Source: a candidate division LCP-89 bacterium
GTDB taxonomy: Bacteria; Electryoneota; B3-LCP
Assembly: GCA_025774735.1 (NCBI GenBank)
Contig: JALGZU010000173.1
Location: 1-9,640 of the forward strand
Reading direction: 5' to 3'
DNA length: 9,640 nt
Shown here: one piece after another, positions 6,276 to 9,640 of the stretch
How positions within the stretch are numbered: position 1 is the stretch's first letter
Layout: each line of letters starts with the position of its first letter
The notes under the pieces: model-generated
Databases searched by the model: none
What the model was told of the DNA's origin: nothing
What the model saw: only the letters and a program-made list of their open reading frames with translations
Position numbers and translations under genes: made by a program

Positions 6276-7557
6276 TATCCTCAGCGCCCGGCTCGATCGC
6301 TGTTTCAGTCAATACGGTTTCAGGAATTTTCCGGACAACCCCCTTCTGGATGGGCTCACTGCGGACAGAAATCTCTTCCGGCGGCACCACCCCGGATGAA
6401 TCTTGCTGTTGAATAGAAGTGCCTGGTTCCGTTTGAAGAGTATCGCCGCTGGACGCGGGTTCGCGGGCTTCCTGCCTGCCTAACGAAGCGGCAGTTTTCG
6501 CAGAATCCACCTCTTCCCTCTGTTCGGAAACTGGGATTCGTTCACTTTTACCGAAGAACGTGGCTCCGTAGAGCAGGGCTACGATGACGACTACCAGCAG
6601 AGCGGCCCAGAATAGCAAGGGCTTTTTCGACCGTCTCTTTGGCCGAGTCGGCCCAGAGGTTGTTTGTGCAGAATCTGGCACATCGCTGGAGGGTGATGCC
6701 AGGACCGTCTTAACGATCCGTTTCAGATCATCCAAATTCGAGATGGCAGGGAGTTTCTCCACCTCGGCCATGATCTCTTCACAGGAGCCCCAACGCTTGG
6801 ACGGCTGTTTCTCCAGCATTCGCATGATGAGACGATCCATATCCGGAGATACATCCGGACGGAGCTGTGAAGGTTTCTTCGGGTGATGAGAAAGAACCTT
6901 ATTCAGGCTATCGGAAAAGTGTTCAGCGTAGAAAACTTTCTCACCGGTCAGAACCTGGTAAAATGTCACTCCCAGAGAGAAGATGTCGCTCTGCGCAGTT
7001 ACGGCTCCGCCACTGATCGCTTCTGGAGACAGATAAGCCGGGGTTCCGACGATGGCTCCCGCCCGCGTTACCTGGGGTGTACCCTCGAATTGTGCCAGGC
7101 CAAAATCGGAAATTTTCACCCAGCCATCGCGGGAGATGAGAATGTTCTCCGGCTTCAGATCACGATGCACCACGCCCTGGGCATGGGCAAAACCCAGACC
7201 GCGGAGGGTCTGAAAAATAAAGGCATAGATAAAATTAAGGGGGGGTCTGGGATTCTTCCGGATAAAATCAGCCAGCGAATGACCATCCACGTATTCCATG
7301 ACCAAGTAAATCCGGTCACTCTCGGCGGAATATTCATAAATTACGACGATATTCTCATGCCTGATGCGCGCACAACCCTGAGCTTCACGCTCAAACCGAA
7401 GCCTCAGATCTTCTTCTTGAAAGAGTTCAGGGCGCAACTCTTTGATCAGCACCAGGCGCTGTAGCGAATGCTGGAAGGCGCGATATACGTTTGTCGTGCT
7501 GCTGCGCGAGAGCACATCATCGATGCGATATCCTTTGAATTCAGCTTCAGGACTCAT
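6028..7557 (-). CDS. Transmembrane Ser/Thr protein kinase (Hanks type), frame broken before its PEGA tail
   Basis: From the ATG at 7557, residues about 8-270 form a Hanks-type kinase. They show V-L-I-K39 (ATP-binding Lys), 'HRDLKPEN' (131-138, catalytic D133), 'DFG' (151-153), 'GTPAYLSPE' (171-179) and 'SDIFSLG' (190-196). The Gly-rich loop is degenerate: L16-S-R-S-S-T-T-N-V-Y25, with none of its three glycines. A basic segment (305-312) precedes one membrane helix (about 313-336), so the kinase is cytoplasmic and what follows is outside. A Ser/Pro/Glu-rich linker (338-420) leads to PGAEDSV (423-429). After this the frame is wrong: the last 81 residues to the stop at 6028 are Arg/Gly-rich and not protein-like, and the PEGA frame takes over. 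The restored protein would be about 555 residues. An upstream TTG (7575) is also in frame, but it has no Shine-Dalgarno sequence. The gene lies 34 bases after the sigma54 activator. Confidence 0.9.
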   Translation of the reverse strand: MSPEAEFKGYRIDDVLSRSSTTNVYRAFQHSLQRLVLIKELRPELFQEEDLRLRFEREAQGCARIRHENIVVIYEYSAESDRIYLVMEYVDGHSLADFIRKNPRPPLNFIYAFIFQTLRGLGFAHAQGVVHRDLKPENILISRDGWVKISDFGLAQFEGTPQVTRAGAIVGTPAYLSPEAISGGAVTAQSDIFSLGVTFYQVLTGEKVFYAEHFSDSLNKVLSHHPKKPSQLRPDVSPDMDRLIMRMLEKQPSKRWGSCEEIMAEVEKLPAISNLDDLKRIVKTVLASPSSDVPDSAQTTSGPTRPKRRSKKPLLFWAALLVVVIVALLYGATFFGKSERIPVSEQREEVDSAKTAASLGRQEAREPASSGDTLQTEPGTSIQQQDSSGVVPPEEISVRSEPIQKGVVRKIPETVLTETAIEPGAEDSVRRYPGGKNPLRFRAGGTGITPVDLSPSAVYPGLQGRGCRIRGGIEHKGQFLGYRWTDHRPRHTLGGSLRGWKFHRCYTPQ

Positions 7558-7591
7558 AATTCCAGCCGGAGGCAAATGCTGCAGACAACCA

Positions 7592-9097
7592 CTAATCCTC
7601 CAATTGAGCCGTGGACTTACCCGAGTTCCATTCGCTCAACTTATAATGAAGCCAGCGCAGAGAAACCCCCAACACGTCTGCCGTTCTCGTCTTGTTCCCT
7701 TCGCACTCCTCCAGAGTTTTAAGCACGATCTCTTTCTCTTGTTCCTTCAGCGTTCTTGGAGCCAAGCTGCGGTCGCCAGCCTCGGGAATGAGCAGGTCGG
7801 TCAATGTGATGTTCCGTTCACCGGCCAGGACAACTGCACGTTCGATGGTGTTTTCCAACTCACGGACGTTCCCGGGCCAGTCGTAACGGCTCATCGCCTT
7901 CATGGCTGCAGGTTCTATCTTCCTCATCTTCCGCCCGGATTTCTCGGCGATTTTGTTGAAAAAGTGCTGAACCAGCAAGGGGATATCGGTGCGGCGTTCA
8001 CGCAGAGGGGGCATCGTAATCGAGATGACGTTGAGACGGTAGTAGAGGTCTTCTCTGAAGTTGCCTTTATCGACTTCCGATTTTAATTCCTTGTTCGTCG
8101 CCGATACGATGCGAATATCGACCTGGCGGTCTTCAGTATCGCCGACTCTGCGAAAAATCCCTTCCTGGAGCACCCGCAAAAGTTTCGCCTGAATAGTGGG
8201 GCTGATATCGGCGATCTCATCCAGAAAAAAGGTTCCCCCATCGGCGACTTCAAAGAGACCGCGTTTATCCGATATAGCTCCGGTAAAGGAACCCTTCTTA
8301 TGCCCGAACAATTCACTTTCAAGCAAACTTTCAGACAGGTTTCCGCAGAACTGGGCGACGAAGGGCATCTCTTTGCGGTGGCCGTTATAGTGGATGGCCC
8401 TGGCGACCAGCTCCTTGCCAGTCCCGGACTCTCCCTGGAGGAGGACGGAGATATCCGAGTTGAGGATTTTATTCACGATATCAAAGACCGCCTGCATTTT
8501 GGTGCTATTCCCGATGATCTCGGGGAAACCGTAGGTGCGCTGAAGTTCATCCTGGAGAAGTTTGTTCTCGATCTGCAGGTTCTCAATCAGGCGGGCATTT
8601 TCAATCGCCAGCGCGGCCTGGTTTGCGAAAGCCTGGAGGAATCCGAGGGTCGATTCGTTGAAGAGCTGCCGGTTGGCTGTGCTGTCCAGATAGATCACTC
8701 CGATGGGATCCCCCTTGAGGATAAGGGGAACGCAGGCGACCGAGGTGATCTTCTGCAGAATCACCGATTCCGATCCTGAGAAACGGGGATCGGTCATGGC
8801 GTTGTGCACCAACAGTGGAGTGTTATCCTGCAGCACCTGCTTCACGACGCTGCTGGACGGCCGTGCGATCAAATCCGCCAGACCCTCGCTCATGTTCAAG
8901 GCGACTTCGACGTTCAATTCCCCATCTTTCTCTTCGCGGAGCACGAGAAAACCTCGTTCCGCTTTGATCGCCTCGGCAGCGATATCCATCACTTTCTCGA
9001 GCAGAGGGCTTTTCTGCAGGATGGAGTTAACAGCCTGTCCAATTTCAAGTAAGGCTTGTTGTTGGCCCGCATCCAAGGTGGGTGAGGACTTTTCCAT
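7592..9097 (-). CDS. Sigma54-dependent transcriptional activator (GAF-AAA+-Fis)
   Basis: This 501-residue bacterial enhancer-binding protein has three domains in order. A GAF sensor domain spans about residues 12-168 ('AERGFLVL', 'VPLILKGDPIGVIYLDS'). A short coiled linker (168-188) joins it to the AAA+ domain, about 190-430. That domain has Walker A GESGTGKE (222-229), the sigma54-contact loop as GSFTGA (269-274, normally GAFTGA), Walker B 'FFLDE' (290-294), the Arg-rich 'FREDLYYRLNV' (347-357) and 'YDWPGNVRELEN' (405-416). A Fis-type helix-turn-helix ends it ('NKTRTADVLGVSLRWLHYKL', 468-487). It has no receiver or FHA domain, so input comes through GAF or by partner kinase action. It hydrolyses ATP to open RpoN promoters. 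The start at 9097 lacks a clear Shine-Dalgarno sequence. The kinase gene follows by 34 bases, and a sigma54-type promoter occurs in the same gene chain. Confidence 0.96.
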   Translation of the reverse strand: MEKSSPTLDAGQQQALLEIGQAVNSILQKSPLLEKVMDIAAEAIKAERGFLVLREEKDGELNVEVALNMSEGLADLIARPSSSVVKQVLQDNTPLLVHNAMTDPRFSGSESVILQKITSVACVPLILKGDPIGVIYLDSTANRQLFNESTLGFLQAFANQAALAIENARLIENLQIENKLLQDELQRTYGFPEIIGNSTKMQAVFDIVNKILNSDISVLLQGESGTGKELVARAIHYNGHRKEMPFVAQFCGNLSESLLESELFGHKKGSFTGAISDKRGLFEVADGGTFFLDEIADISPTIQAKLLRVLQEGIFRRVGDTEDRQVDIRIVSATNKELKSEVDKGNFREDLYYRLNVISITMPPLRERRTDIPLLVQHFFNKIAEKSGRKMRKIEPAAMKAMSRYDWPGNVRELENTIERAVVLAGERNITLTDLLIPEAGDRSLAPRTLKEQEKEIVLKTLEECEGNKTRTADVLGVSLRWLHYKLSEWNSGKSTAQLED

Positions 9098-9129
9098 AGT
9101 TACGAGTGACTAAATTTTTAAGTTATGGT

Positions 9130-9640
9130 TTATAATTGATAACTGAAATAGGCCTTGGCGGAGCGCGCCGAGTTCTGGTATTCGTCGATCACCCGGAGTT
9201 CCCAGTAGTAGTTATCATTAGTAAATACCGCTTCCACCATTATAGACGTATCCGCCGATGAGATGCCGGACCTCTGCCAGAAGAGATCGTAAATGCTGCC
9301 GCTGACCTGATGATAGACCTGCACATCGTATGTGAAGTAGAAAATTGCATTAAATGACTCCCAGACCAGTTGGACATTCTGGGTGCTGACCACCTCATTG
9401 TCCATGGGCGAGATTGTGATGGGATAATCATCGAAAAATCGGATGATGGTCAGCGTATCTGAGGAGGCGGTGTTTCCGGAAGTATCTTCGACAATGCAGG
9501 CGAAATGTTTCCACTTGATACTGTCAACGGTGCCATACGGTAAATCCTGTTCCTCGAGGATAAGAGAATAAAAAAATGAGGACCCGACACTCGAATCGGG
9601 ATTGTAACTCATGGATAATTCCGGGTAATCTTCAATATGG
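9130..9640 (-). CDS. C-terminal part of a secreted protein with Ig/fibronectin-like domains (5' end outside window)
   Basis: The frame is open to the right edge, so the start lies outside; an internal ATG at 9612 is not the likely start because coding continues before it. The visible 169 residues form two beta-sandwich-like units. The first ends 'FACIVEDTSGNTASSDTLTI', the style of Ig or PKD-like modules. The second begins 'ITISPMDNEVVSTQNVQLVW' and ends 'NYYWELRVIDEYQNSARSA...FSYQL', the pattern of fibronectin type III-like modules in secreted or lipid-anchored proteins. Aromatic and Ser/Thr content is high and Lys low, consistent with an exported protein. There is no sorting domain at the C-terminus. 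Its stop lies 32 bases before the sigma54 activator start, so it is probably in the same operon. Its function cannot be assigned from this fragment. Confidence 0.78.
   Translation of the reverse strand, partial: HIEDYPELSMSYNPDSSVGSSFFYSLILEEQDLPYGTVDSIKWKHFACIVEDTSGNTASSDTLTIIRFFDDYPITISPMDNEVVSTQNVQLVWESFNAIFYFTYDVQVYHQVSGSIYDLFWQRSGISSADTSIMVEAVFTNDNYYWELRVIDEYQNSARSAKAYFSYQL

Noticed and set aside
6270..6300. Programmed ribosomal frameshifting in the kinase gene
   Set aside because: There is no slippery heptamer, no rare-codon or stop-codon stall at the shift site, and no clear downstream stem. A simple one-base change explains it better.

Overview
The window looks like a chromosomal segment of roughly 50% GC from a bacterium of the FCB (Fibrobacterota-Chlorobiota-Bacteroidota) side of the tree or a related candidate phylum. 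The main clue is a secreted subtilase ending in a 'NYPNPFNPSTTI... GIYIARL' C-terminal domain of the type IX/FlgD-like sorting class. Signal peptides, PEGA domains and a DUF5683-like membrane protein agree with a double-membraned cell. The phylum cannot be fixed from this window. All supported genes lie on the minus strand, so transcription runs from right to left. No tRNA, rRNA, insertion sequence or CRISPR array was seen.

Right block (9640 to about 4760): a gene chain with short gaps. In transcription order it encodes the C-terminal part of a secreted beta-sandwich protein (runs off the right edge), a GAF-AAA+-Fis sigma54 activator, a Ser/Thr protein kinase with one membrane helix and a tandem PEGA tail, and a signal-peptide TPR protein with a DUF5683-like membrane domain. 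The kinase-PEGA gene is split by a one-base frame change. Placing it at a CC pair (6270-6271) makes the first PEGA repeat align residue for residue with the second. Downstream, between the TPR gene and the next gene, is a 362-base non-coding stretch. It holds a good sigma54-type -24/-12 promoter, about 185 bases of apparently structured RNA without an ORF, and a strong intrinsic terminator. This may be an undescribed small RNA under sigma54 control, next to a sigma54 activator gene.

Middle block (4753 to 2613): a single-gene unit for the secreted S8 protease, with its own sigma70-like promoter and a clear intrinsic terminator.

Left block (2529 to 1): a sigma70-like promoter followed by a polyprenyl-phosphate phosphoribosyltransferase-like UbiA protein, a DUF362 protein with a cysteine-rich C-terminus, and the start of a small secreted protein that runs off the left edge.

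The most interesting material is the right block, read as one possible signalling module: envelope protein, kinase with extracytoplasmic PEGA domains, sigma54 activator and sigma54-driven RNA. The individual domain calls are firm. The functional link between them is inference.
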